In this document: positions 22,640 to 32,682 of the stretch, in pieces
How positions within the stretch are numbered: the stretch's first letter is position 1
How the letters are laid out: every line of letters starts with the position of its first letter
NCBI GenBank assembly: GCA_035048485.1
Contig: CM068587.1
Coordinates: 48,111,996-48,175,995 of the forward strand
DNA length: 64,000 nt
Direction: 5' to 3'
From: Pteria penguin
Taxonomy: Eukaryota; Mollusca; Bivalvia; Pterioida; Pteriidae
Translations under genes and position numbers: made by a program
Notes under the pieces: model-generated
What the model was told of the DNA's origin: nothing
The model's database searches: none
The model's input: only the letters and a program-made list of their open reading frames with translations

Positions 22640-23560
22640 CTGAATCAGTTTCATGAAACAAAATTGTACCAAGGCTTTATCGAGAAAATCTCCGCTAAAT
22701 GACGACTCTCCGGCATCGTTTGCCATGTCCCGAAATAGATTCATCCAGAACTGACCAGATTCTTTCCTAAGGCACCCCCAAAACCACTCTATGCGTTGAT
22801 TATGCGTACTTTTTCCATACATGAAACTTCTGTCTCCCGACAATTCGTCATTATGATTACGTCTCAGGAATTTCTGCATCTGTTCAACATGAACATTTTC
22901 AGTTCCCATGTCACAACGTACTCGCTGTGGACAACCTAACTTGCGTTCCAATGCTTTAATGTAATAGTCGGCAATAACTCTCGGGTCACTATTTGTTGTA
23001 TTCGCCTCCAGCCATATAATGTTTCTTGAAAACCCGTCAATACATCCATTTATAGCTATGCCGTATGGTTTAAGTTTGTCGTATGAATCGATGTGCCACA
23101 CGTAGTTAGGACCCTTGCTTACATAGTGCCGTCTTCGCAGTCTCTTTCTTTTACGTGATATGATTCCAGCGGGGTCCAAAAGTTTTAAGAGATCATAAAC
23201 TGTGTCCCGTGGTATAACTAAACCTGCATTGATGCATTTCTGGTGCATCCATCTGTACCCATGCAACTGACCCGAGTTCTCTAGTTCTTTTAATATAAAA
23301 AGCGCCACATCAATAATGTTTGAATAATTGTTTTTCCGTGTAAGGCAAAGGCGTTGTAAGATCCGTTTTAACGTCGATTTACTAATAATTATTTTATATC
23401 CAAATGCCAAAAAACTTAGAATTTCTGCATGTGAAAGCCCTAATTGGTAATACAATTTCACAAGTCTCTCTGTCTCTGTTAACATCTTCAAATGATATGT
23501 TTCATCAGCCTTTTCCCACAAAATACACTCATTTCCAGTGTCAACAAAGTATTTTATCAT
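22640..23560 (-). CDS. DDE integrase/transposase of the large transposon, exon 1
   Basis: This exon has 307 codons from ATG at 23558-23560 to the donor CAG|GTATTT (intron from 22639). An N-terminal helix-turn-helix-like region (about residues 28-75) is followed by an IS3 OrfB-like HTH_21 block around HGYRWMHQKCINAGL (100-114), a basic linker RKRKRLRRR, and then the catalytic core. Putative catalytic residues are D158 (VWHIDSYD), D217 (RCDMGTEN) and E258 (NQRIEWFWG), a DDE spacing with 40 residues between the last two. Spliced to exon 2 it gives an uninterrupted 416-residue protein, close to rve-like 'integrase core' proteins seen in fish and molluscs. The start codon is only about 10-30 bp from the palindrome array. 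No inactivating lesion is visible, so this copy may be functional. Confidence 0.88.
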
Positions 23561-23567
23561 GATTTGC

Positions 23568-24145
23568 TTCTCGTTATCACGACATTTTTCTCGTTATTAC
23601 GAGAAAATTATCTCGTTATTACGACTTTTTTTCTCGTAATTACGAGAAAAGTTTCTCGTTATTACGACTTTTTTTCTCGTTATTACGACTTTTTTCTCGT
23701 AATTACGAGAAAAGTTTCTCGTTATTACGACTTTTTTTCTCGTTATTACGAGAAAATTATCTCGTTATTACGACTTTTTTTCTCGTTATTACGACTTTTT
23801 TCTCGTAATTACGAGAAAAGTTTCTCGTTATTACGACTTTTTTTCTCGTTATTACGACTTTTTTTCTCGTTATTACGACTTTTTTCTCGTAATTACGAGA
23901 AAATTATCTCGTTATTACGACTTTTTTTCTCGTTATTACGACTTTTTTTCTCGTAATTACGAGAAAAGTTTCTCGTTATTACGACTTTTTTTCTCGTTAT
24001 TACGACTTTTTTTCTCGTTATTACGACTTTTTTTCTCGTAATTACGAGAAAAGTTTCTCGTTATTACGACTTTTTTTCTCGTTATTACGACTTTTTTTCT
24101 CGTTATTACGACTTTTTATCTCGTAATTACGAGATAAAATTTTAC
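23568..24145. repeat. Right subterminal palindrome array (CTCGTAATTACGAG family)
   Basis: This is the inverted counterpart of 7796-8285: CTCGTTATTACGACTTTTTT units alternate with perfect CTCGTAATTACGAG palindromes. It lies between the integrase start codon and the right terminus, so it must hold the integrase promoter. Long open frames across it are low-complexity artefacts. Confidence 0.95.
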
Positions 24146-24183
24146 CCCACTTCCACATAAAATGAGCCCAATCGGCTTTCGTA

Positions 24184-24189
24184 AGTTTG
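24184..24189. repeat. Target-site duplication AGTTTG, right copy
   Basis: It follows GGCTTTCGTA at 24174-24183 and is identical to 7745-7750. Confidence 0.85.
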
Positions 24190-25394
24190 CTCCTTTCATC
24201 TAAGATTTATTTATAAAATCTGGGCAGCACATGATCATGGGTGAATTTATATTACTATGATAAAATTGTAATTTCAACTCTTGGCCGGTACTATATGTCC
24301 ATATAAACTGTCACGATTTAATATTACCCACTACTACGGCTCATCAAATATAAATCTAGACAACGTATGATAGATCTATAATACCTATCTATTAATACAA
24401 TAACATATTATATTAAAACTTACGAATTATTAACTACTGTTGTGCAATAAATACTATCCGGCTGGAAATTATCTCGCATTATCAGACAATATTGGCTATT
24501 TCCGTATTGATCAGTTGTTTTTTACTGAAGGCAAATCAGTCTGCGACTTTTTCTCTGAAATTCTTTAATGTGACCATTTATCCATATTTGAGGTAAAACC
24601 TCCAGCTTTTTCCTTTGTTTGTTTCTTTCTTTTTTTATCTCTGCCTTTCTTTTTGATTCCTTGTTATTCATTCCTACTACACTATATTTTTAATTCAAAT
24701 TCGATTTAAATTTCAATATCTCAATATTTTCAATATCTCCGGAATTCAGAGAAGAATTTAAAACATATTGACTGGGGTTTTTTGTTTTGTTTTGTTTACT
24801 TTTGTTTGATTTTGTTTTGTTTTGGTTTGGGTTTGTTTTTTTTTTGGGGGGGGGGGTGTATTTATGAAGGCATACAATAACTTCTTACAGAAATATATAA
24901 TATGCCTTTGAAATATAATATTAGTCGGTTAATTGGAGGTTTACGCCGCTAAAAAAAATCAGTCGTATCGCAATATGGAGATCGGATGAATCCAAAGCAC
25001 AGGGCAGAATTATACAGAATTGTACTCGGTAGGTGCCGCCACTCTATAAACGCAAAATTTTTCTATCGAAAACGAATAAATAGGAAAACCGTTCTTTTTA
25101 TCTCTTTAGGCGAAATTGCGATTCTGCATCTCCACGCAAACGTGGCTATGCTACAACACCAGCAATAATGAAAGTATGATTTTGATGGGCATTATTTTCT
25201 GAAAGATTGAAAAAAAAATGCAACAAAGTTTGCCTCGTAAGTTCTTTGGTAGCTTGAGTGTTCTGAAGTCTGGAGTAATAATTTGTTATAAATATGTCGA
25301 AAATTTGAAAATCTTATCTAAATGTTCGGTTCTAAACCCATACATATATAACAGACGTCAAACCATAAAATTTAAATCCGAAACACATTAATTT
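24190..25394. other. Non-coding stretch
   Basis: No gene is supported. A TTTTG-rich tract with a G run lies at about 24777-24857. The remainder is AT-rich without recognisable repeats. Confidence 0.5.
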
Positions 25395-25665
25395 ATTGAC
25401 TGATTGTTTGCCTGTTAATAGAATTTTGATTTTCGTCATTATTTAACGTGTATGGTGACGCTATCTGTCTGATGCATTGCATAGAAATTTATACCTTTGC
25501 AACGGACCCTCCCGAAGCAGTGAGGTATCTTTTACGTGTCACGGAACCTCGCTTTTCACTGTCTCGTCTGAGAGACAGAACACTGGTGTGCACAAAACGG
25601 GAGTCGAACCCAGGACCTCACGGTCACGAACAGAGCACCTCTTCCACTGAGACACACCTAAACAA
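25395..25665 (-). repeat. tRNA-derived SINE (family A)
   Basis: On the minus strand it shows the tRNA-like head (B box within CGGGAGTCGAACCCAGGACC as written on the plus strand) and the body words GAAGCAGTGAGGTATCTTTT and GATGCATTGCATAGAAATTT. The 3' end lies towards 25395. Confidence 0.85.
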
Positions 25666-26247
25666 GTAAGACCTATGACATATACTTTTTTAATTTATCG
25701 AAAATACATATATTCATAACAAATCTTTCAGTCGAAAACAAGAGAAAACCAAGAAAATTAAAGAAATTTATTATCTCTAAACAGTGTTGTAAACACCCTC
25801 CCAATCTTCATCGGGTGACATTTCTGGGTGTACCTTTGTCACAGTTCCGGCAGATATCCAATGTGAAACTTACATACCATGAAAATGAGTTTGGCTTAAA
25901 TATTGACATAACTGAGAAAAACGGGCAGTGTTGGAAATCCCCGATATCAAAACGAAAGTAGATTTTAATAATTAGTACTTCTCCTGCTAATGGACTCATT
26001 TCTTATTTAACAACAGACAGTAGTTTATCGTTATAATTCATCCTTGAGAATAAAACGATTTGAGGACTAAGAATAATGTAATTAAAACCTTAATTAGTTT
26101 ACATCCTGAACGTGTCGTAGCAGGTATCATCTGATAATTTTGATATTCCTGATCAAAAGTCGACAACCGGTTGTCATGTGATCACTTCTGATCAGGAGTA
26201 TCAAAAGTTATCGATGACACAGGTGACATTTTTTACAAATAGCCGAA

Positions 26248-27702
26248 ATGGCGTCGAGTGTATACAAAGCTCAGATCGCCATTGATTTGTGTGAGGAACA
26301 TTCTAATAAGGAGCGAACTTTATATTGTAAAACGTGTCGGAAAAATATCTGTACAGAGTGTGTGAAAACGAGCCATATAGATCATGATTGGGACGTATTT
26401 AAATCAGTCGCGAAAGAAAGGAAGGCGTGTCTACCTGACGTGTGTAAAAACATTCGTAAAAAGAGACTTCCGAGACTCGAAACGCTAGAAAAATCACATG
26501 TGATTGATGACAAAACTGACAAGGTCATACAACAGTTAGAGAAAACTGAGACATCCATGATCGAGGCAACTAAGAAGCTTATCAATGAAAAGAAACAAAA
26601 GTACAGAGCATTAAAACAAAGCAGCCAAGTATCACATACTGAAATAGAGGAAATGCTGAAATACATGCACATGATAACGGAGTCGCTGGATAAAAATATA
26701 CACGAGTATTCCGACATTGATGTGATGGAGATGGAACAGCAGATGATGTCCACTCTGGAGAAATTGGAATCGCTGAAACGTGAGGAAGAGAATGAAACGG
26801 CTTTATTCATACCAGGTCACATCGACCACAAAGTTCTAAGTCACATGATTGGTGAGCTTATTAGTCTGGATGACCAGGAAACTCTGAGATCAGTGGACAT
26901 TACAGAAACACATACTGTACAACAATTACTTGTGACTACTGTACGCTCTGTAGGGAACGATACAGCATGGATTAGGGATTACGAGGACAAGAAAGTAAAG
27001 CTAATAGATAACAAAGGTAATACAATACAAACAATGCAGTATGGTTGTATTGACTTTGTTGTTATGGATAACGGTGATCATGTCTACACTGCTGGCAAAG
27101 AAGTACGAGTTACCTCCCTTGATGGTAGTGATCGTATACTATGTAATACAAACCCACTGATAACGACGTGGATCAGTAAGACGTGTGACGGAGATCTTCT
27201 GGTCAGCATGGGAGATGACAGTGACCGTTACATCATTACACCGAGTAGTCGCCGCCTGATTCAGCGTATGACCATGACAGGAGAGGTGAGGACAGCATAT
27301 GAATTCCATGAAGATGGTAGATCCCGACTCTTCACACTGGCTAGCAGTACGGCTGAGAACAGGAATGGTGACCTATGCGCTGTCAACAGGACGAGTAAGG
27401 ACAGTGCAGAGGTGATCATATTACACAGAGACGGGAGAGTGAGAGCTACCTACAGAGGACAAAGTGATTCTGCTGAAGTATTTTGTCCTGTTGATGTCGA
27501 CTGTGACTCTAGATGCAGGGTTATTATTTCTGACTTTCCCAATAGATCAGTACATTTGCTGTCGTACAATGGAACATTCTTGAGATACTTACTCCGTGAA
27601 TTAAGTGGAGGTCCATATTGTGTGTCACTGTATGATGATAGTCTGTGGTTGTCACTAAAATCGCGCAGTTCAAAGGAAGTGAAAGTGTATAAGTACAAAT
27701 GA
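26248..27702 (+). CDS. TRIM-like protein: B-box, coiled coil, C-terminal propeller; no RING
   Basis: This is a single-exon gene of 484 codons with a good start context (GAAATGG). A complete B-box 2 zinc site is present: C15, H18, C27, C30, C35, C38, H43, H46. Residues about 60-185 are charged and heptad-like, as in a TRIM coiled coil. Residues about 215-484 resemble the NHL-like beta-propeller of bivalve TRIM56/TRIM71-type proteins. There is no RING finger, because the B-box starts at residue 15, so autonomous E3 ligase activity is doubtful and a scaffold or adaptor role is more likely. Intronless B-box/propeller genes are strongly expanded in bivalves, often linked to immunity. No lesions are seen. 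A possible ATTAAA poly(A) signal lies near 27789. Confidence 0.88.
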   Translation: MASSVYKAQIAIDLCEEHSNKERTLYCKTCRKNICTECVKTSHIDHDWDVFKSVAKERKACLPDVCKNIRKKRLPRLETLEKSHVIDDKTDKVIQQLEKTETSMIEATKKLINEKKQKYRALKQSSQVSHTEIEEMLKYMHMITESLDKNIHEYSDIDVMEMEQQMMSTLEKLESLKREEENETALFIPGHIDHKVLSHMIGELISLDDQETLRSVDITETHTVQQLLVTTVRSVGNDTAWIRDYEDKKVKLIDNKGNTIQTMQYGCIDFVVMDNGDHVYTAGKEVRVTSLDGSDRILCNTNPLITTWISKTCDGDLLVSMGDDSDRYIITPSSRRLIQRMTMTGEVRTAYEFHEDGRSRLFTLASSTAENRNGDLCAVNRTSKDSAEVIILHRDGRVRATYRGQSDSAEVFCPVDVDCDSRCRVIISDFPNRSVHLLSYNGTFLRYLLRELSGGPYCVSLYDDSLWLSLKSRSSKEVKVYKYK

Positions 27703-28063
27703 TATTTCATTTATCTGTGCATAGTGTAATGAAAAGATACATATGAATTACACTTATTTACTACATTTTTATTCTAATATATGTATATTAAACATACAAA
27801 AAACTCAAAAGTAGTACATTTATTTTAAGGTTTTCATGAAACCACATGATATATATTATGTCCTTGTCAAAAATGAGGGTATGTTAATGTAAATAAGTAT
27901 TCATGTATATAGGATTCATTACATTCAGTGTGCGAAACAGTGGGAGGAAAGGGGGGGGGGGGGTTCCAACTTTTTCGCTTATCATAATTAAAATCAAACT
28001 TTCACTTTGATAACATCAAATAGATCTCAAAGATTTGTCCCCTCCCCCACATTTGATCCTAAA
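27703..28063. other. 3' flank of the TRIM-like gene
   Basis: AT-rich sequence with a G tract at about 27950-27963. No gene is seen. Confidence 0.5.
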
Positions 28064-28317
28064 CCGGTGTGGCCTAGTCGATAAGGTGCTCGGCTCGTGA
28101 TCGAGAGGTCCCGGATTCGACTCCCGTCTTGGGCACACCGGTGTTCTGTCTAACGGATGAGACATAACCCGATATACAGTGTCCCGGTTGACGTGGCACT
28201 GCTTCGGGTAGGTCTGTTGCAAAGGTCTGAATTTGTATGCAATGCATTAAACAAATGAAGGCATTATATACGTAAAATAATTATGGAGAGACGTTAAACA
28301 ATATTCAATCAATCATT
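28064..28317 (+). repeat. tRNA-derived SINE (family A), full-length type
   Basis: It starts CCGGTGTGGCCTAGTCGATA (A box) and has the B box GGATTCGACTCC. The body includes GGGTAGGTCTGTTGCAAAGG and the tail ATTCAATCAATCATT. It is the first of three plus-strand copies within 1.3 kb. Confidence 0.9.
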
Positions 28318-28364
28318 AAATCCTACCTCTTTCTGTGTTCAAATAAAACTGTATTATTGACAAA

Positions 28365-28448
28365 ATTGCATTTATTTATACAAAATACAAAATATCATCT
28401 AGCCCTCGATGGGAATATTCATTTTTGTCTGTAATGTCACTGTATTTT

Positions 28449-28527
<79 letters not shown>

Positions 28528-28906
28528 TTTTGTATAGGTTGATTCCTAACTGTAACTACGCGTGACACAGTACACAATAACAACTTATATAATTGTTTGA
28601 TTAAAATGTGAAGCCGGAATGGCTCAATGGATTAGGTACTCGGCTCATGATCGAGAGGTCCCGGGTTCGACTCCCGCCGTGGGCACAATGGCGTTCTCTG
28701 TCTCTGACAGTAAAAACCGAGGTCCCGTGTCACGGTAGGCGTGGCACATAAAAGATCCCTCACTGCATTGGGTGGGTCTGTCGCAAAGGTCTAAATTTCT
28801 ATGCAATGCATCAGACAAATGACGTCATCATATCATTTAATTATACAAAATATCATATAGGCCTAGAAAGGGATATTCATTTTTCTGTGTAATGTCACTG
28901 TATATT

Positions 28907-28969
<63 letters not shown>

Positions 28970-29340
28970 TTCATTTTGCACAGGTTGATTCCTAACTTTG
29001 ATCATCCTTCACAGAGTACATCATAACAACTTATATAACTGTTTGATTACAATATGAAGCCGGTGTTGCTCTTCGGATTAGGTGCTGGACTAATGATCGA
29101 GAGGCCCCGGGTTCGACTCGCGCCACAGGCACAATGACGTTCTCTGTCCTTCAGACGTGACAGTAAAAACCGAAGTCTTATGTCACGGTAGACGGTGCAC
29201 GTAAAATATCCCTCACTTCTTCAAGTGAGTCTGTTGCAGAGGTATAAAACTGTACTCAATGCTTCAGGCAGATGCCGTCACCATATTCATGAAATAATCA
29301 TGGAGTGATGTGAAACAATAATCAATCAATCGATTAATTG
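28365..29340 (+). repeat. Tandem duplication of a block holding a TTTA microsatellite and a family A SINE
   Basis: Block 1 (about 28365-28840) and block 2 (about 28841-29340) each run in the order ACAAAATATCAT flank, TAATGTCACTGTAT, (TTTA)n at 28446-28530 or 28902-28972, GGTTGATTCCTAACT, CAACTTATATAA and a SINE (28613-28845 or 29059-29340). Because unique flanks are shared, this is a segmental duplication of roughly 480 bp rather than two independent SINE insertions. Confidence 0.85.
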
Positions 29341-29574
29341 ATTGATTAAAATGTGACACTGTATTTCCATAATTAGAAGATTCCAACCTTCCGATATATG
29401 TTTATACGATCAGGAATGTCATTATTCTTGATAAGTACTTAAGTGAAAAACGAAAGCGATGAGAATCATTTTTCTTTTTTGATTTTTCTGATTGAGTTTA
29501 GAAGTACAACCTAAACACGAAAACGTCATATTTATTAGTCAACTGTCAGTAAAACCTGAGGGAATAAAGTGACT

Positions 29575-30190
29575 GTCGTTGTCTGTCTGTCTGTCTGTCT
29601 GTCTGTCCGGGTGGTTTCCAAGTGATAGCTTGTGTTAGGATAGACCAACATTGATGAAACTTCACACAGTGATAGTATTTGAAGAGTGTTTGCTTGGTAT
29701 TGTGTTTTTGGTCCAAAGGTCATACTAGTATATGTAGGCCACTGTTGCTAAAAATAAAGATTTTTGGGTTTCCAGATGATAACTTGATTAGGAATGACCA
29801 AGTTAGTTGATACTTAGAATACTTATGATAATATAATATCATTTTATAAATACTTCTTAAGTGGGATTGTGTTTGGGGTCAAAAGGTCAACCAGTAGGTA
29901 ACTTTCCGGTCATTTAGGTCATCATAAAAATTATCACTTGATGAAAATAGATGTCTGATTTCCAGATGAAAATTCTAGTTAGGATTGACCAATATGTATG
30001 AAACTTGATACCATATTAGTTTATGGGGAGTTCTAGTGTAGAAATTGCTTTGGGTTCAGAAGGTCAAATATGTAGGAAAGTGTTACTAAAATATGCTTTG
30101 GACTCCAGGAGATGAGTCACTGTGCTGCATGCAATACTGACTGTAAGGTTGGTTTGATTTATTATATTTTATTTTATTTTTGATTTGACT
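29575..30190 (+). repeat. Dispersed repeat with about three 170-bp units
   Basis: A GTCTGTCTGTCTGTC run is followed by diverged units sharing CCAGATGATAACTTG, GGATTGACCA and AAAGGTCA. There is no coding potential. Confidence 0.6.
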
Positions 30191-30195
30191 TTTCT

Positions 30196-30480
30196 TTTCA
30201 GCTCCCTTGGGCCATAGGCTCAAGTGAGCTATTGTCAAAGCGCTTCATCCGTCTGTCGTCTATCGTGGTAAACTTTCCGACTTCTCCCTCTAAACTGCCT
30301 AACATATTTTGATCAAACTTGATATACTTTGAGTACTACATGACTTCTACAAAGTTTGTGCATTTTTCAAATTTGACAACAGGTAGCGCCATCATAGACA
30401 TATATGTCCAAGAGGGTACCCTCCTCTTAATAAAGTCTTCTTATTCAGAAAGGATGATTGGGTTATCATAGTATTTTAAA
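30196..30480 (-). repeat. Pearl/HINE-like end, reverse orientation
   Basis: GGCTCAAGTGAGCTATTGTC is the reverse complement of the 3' end of the 18544-19260 element, followed by CATCCGTCTGTCGTC. The rest is diverged. Confidence 0.6.
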
Positions 30481-30487
30481 AGGATGT

Positions 30488-30970
30488 AAGATTCAAATGT
30501 TGTTTACTTCGTTCAAATTGGAAAAACATTTCTTTCCTTTTTATACGCCTGCAGAAATGTATGCTTATTATGCTAGATCGTTGTCGTCCGTCTGTCCCAC
30601 CTATCTCGTCTTCGAAAGACCTAAACCCTAGGGGGATTTTGTTGAAACACGGTACAAAGAAAGAATACAATATGAAGATGGAAGGGGAATGATGTCCAAA
30701 CAAACTACAAGTTATGGACCTTGGACTTAGATTTTTCCGTGCAAAATACATTGTCTTTGCAACTCCTCCTACACCCTTTGGTGGGTTTTGAAGAAATTTG
30801 TTAAAAAAAAAAGATTACATCATGAATATGTGCTTATTGAACAGAAATTTTCACATCTCAATATTTCATACAATTGTAGCCGGTGTATTTATGAAAGGGA
30901 GGATAGCAACACGGGCAGTGATGGGTGCGCGAAGAAATTCAATTACGCTAGAATCAATTAAAGAATAAAA
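30488..30970. repeat. Second copy of the repeat at 1-320
   Basis: It shares collinear words with 1-320 and carries an extra segment between GCCTGCA and the CACCCTTTGGTGG word. No coding potential is present. Confidence 0.7.
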
Positions 30971-31114
30971 CTGAACTAATATCAGAGGTAATTAACATTT
31001 ACCACAATTAGATAAGATATTTAGTTTATATGACCCTTAGGATAATAAATTGCAGGCGTATTACGTGCCGCTCATCGGTACTCTGTTTTTTTTTTTTTTT
31101 TTACATCATTTTTT

Positions 31115-31735
31115 ACCCCCGCAAACGAAGTTTATAGGTATATTGGAATCACCTTGTGAATCTGTAAGTCTATCTGTCTATCCAGAACACTGTAATCTTC
31201 GTCATAACTTTTGAACTAAAAGAAATGGGGCCTTTATACTACACATGTATATTCCTTGTGGCAAGTCCTGTCTGTCGGTACCAAATTTTAGACCTCGTGA
31301 TCTTTACCTTGACATTTCACCTTCTTTTGATAAACTTTATTCTTGGCTATAACTTTTGAACTAAACGAGATGGGGCTTTCATACTACACATGTGTATTCC
31401 TTGTGGCAAAGCCTATCTGTCGGTACTAAGCATTTTTTCTTTCCCTGTGACCTTGATCTTGACGTTTAACCTACTTTTGAAAAACTTTAACTTTGGCCGT
31501 GACTTGTTGTCATCGAGGGATAGGGATTCCATATTACATGTGTGTATTCTGTGTGACAAGATCCTATCCACCGATACAAAAAAAACCCCATTTTCCCGGC
31601 CACCTTGACCTTAAAGTTTGGGTGGATGTACACTGGCTTCAAACAAGTGTAGCCACTTTTCTCGTTAAAGATGTATCAAAGGGTCGCAATATCTTTCTCA
31701 GCTTAAATTACCTATTTACAGCTGTTTAACAAATG
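31115..31735 (+). repeat. Bivalve-type dispersed repeat with about 125-bp tandem units
   Basis: Units share AACTTTTGAACTAAA, ATGGGGCTTTCATA, CACATGTGTATTCCTTGTGG and GACCTTGA. Related pieces occur at 35290-35620, 45760-46140, 58890-59105 and 60880-61353. Confidence 0.7.
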
Positions 31736-31745
31736 CACAACACTT

Positions 31746-31749
31746 GCAT

Positions 31750-31796
<47 letters not shown>

Positions 31797-31841
31797 TTCA
31801 TTCATTCATTCATTCATTCATTCATTCATTCATTCATTCAT

Positions 31842-31872
<31 letters not shown>

Positions 31873-31876
31873 TTGT
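31746..31876. repeat. (ATTT)n/(ATTC)n microsatellite
   Basis: An uninterrupted ATTT tract switches to ATTC and back to ATTT, a compound tetranucleotide microsatellite. Confidence 0.98.
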
Positions 31877-32670
31877 CAATAATTATCAAATTAATATACA
31901 ATGAACAGTTAAAAAATTGCTAAATGTAAAAAATATATATATTAAATGTAAGAAGTACAGTGATGTACTAGCAGAATTATTCTCTCGCAAAATAAACAAA
32001 CATTGGTACTAGTTTTATTATTAACCGCGGGACACTGTCAGTCACTACCTAGGACTTTGGAACCATTATTCTTCTATTTTTCACAAGAACCCACTGCAGT
32101 CTTACTCTAAGACACGGCATTCACGTGAGCCACGTCCATTGTTAGAACCTTCTCGCAAGTTTCATCATTATGACTGTTGCCACCAGAAATATATGAGCCG
32201 AAAACATGAGAAAATATGTTCAATTCATTTAATTTATATGTTATTTAAAGTATACATAAATTCTATGTACAAAATTAAATAGGACTACAAATAGTCTAAA
32301 GCGAATCACTGCCCGCGCATAGAGTTAGGAAATATTTCATTTTAAAAGTCACGTATGCGTAAAATGTTAATATCATTTTATACACCTTTACAGTTCTTAT
32401 GATTGTCTATGCTGTCTTTTTTCATCACAGCGCAGCCATCTGTAAATGAATTTTGAACGCAAGCTCTGATACATTCGTCGCAAAACATAAGGCCTAAAAC
32501 TTAGTCATACTTTACCATTCGCGAGTAAAGCGCTGGCTAGGATTACATTTTCTAACTGAAGTTGATTTCTAAACAGAGACATGATTTGGAATTCGACTCA
32601 GCTTCTCTTACTTTAAAGCTGAAGAGCAGAAGTTTGAGATTTACTAGACCGATCGTCGGTCAATTCAAAA
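31877..32670. other. Non-coding stretch
   Basis: AT-rich sequence between the microsatellite and the LINE. No gene or repeat is recognised. Confidence 0.5.
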
Positions 32671-32682
32671 TTTCGTTGAACT

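Larger units (their letters stand above)
7751..24183. mobile_element. 16.4-kb DNA transposon with palindromic subterminal arrays, HECT and DDE integrase genes
   Basis: The ends are inverted copies of TACGAAAGCCGATTGGGCTC continuing with CATTTTATGTGG, each followed by an inverted array of CTCGTAATTACGAG-type palindromes (7796-8285 and about 23568-24145). The segment is flanked by perfect 6-bp duplications. Two convergent genes start at the inner edge of each array: a SAM-like/HECT gene on the plus strand and a DDE integrase on the minus strand. The integrase has an IS3 OrfB-like layout, so membership in or near the eukaryotic IS3EU superfamily is a reasonable inference, not shown here. The element has been hit by later insertions, including a related 2.1-kb element in the integrase intron, SINEs, a minisatellite and a pearl-like element. 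Confidence 0.85.

Noticed and set aside
23492..23956. 154-codon plus-strand ORF with SLLRLFF repeats
   Set aside because: It runs through the palindrome array antisense to the integrase start and is a low-complexity artefact.
28064..28140. Possible tRNA gene
   Set aside because: A and B boxes are present, but the acceptor arm does not pair well and the sequence continues into the SINE body found at several other sites.
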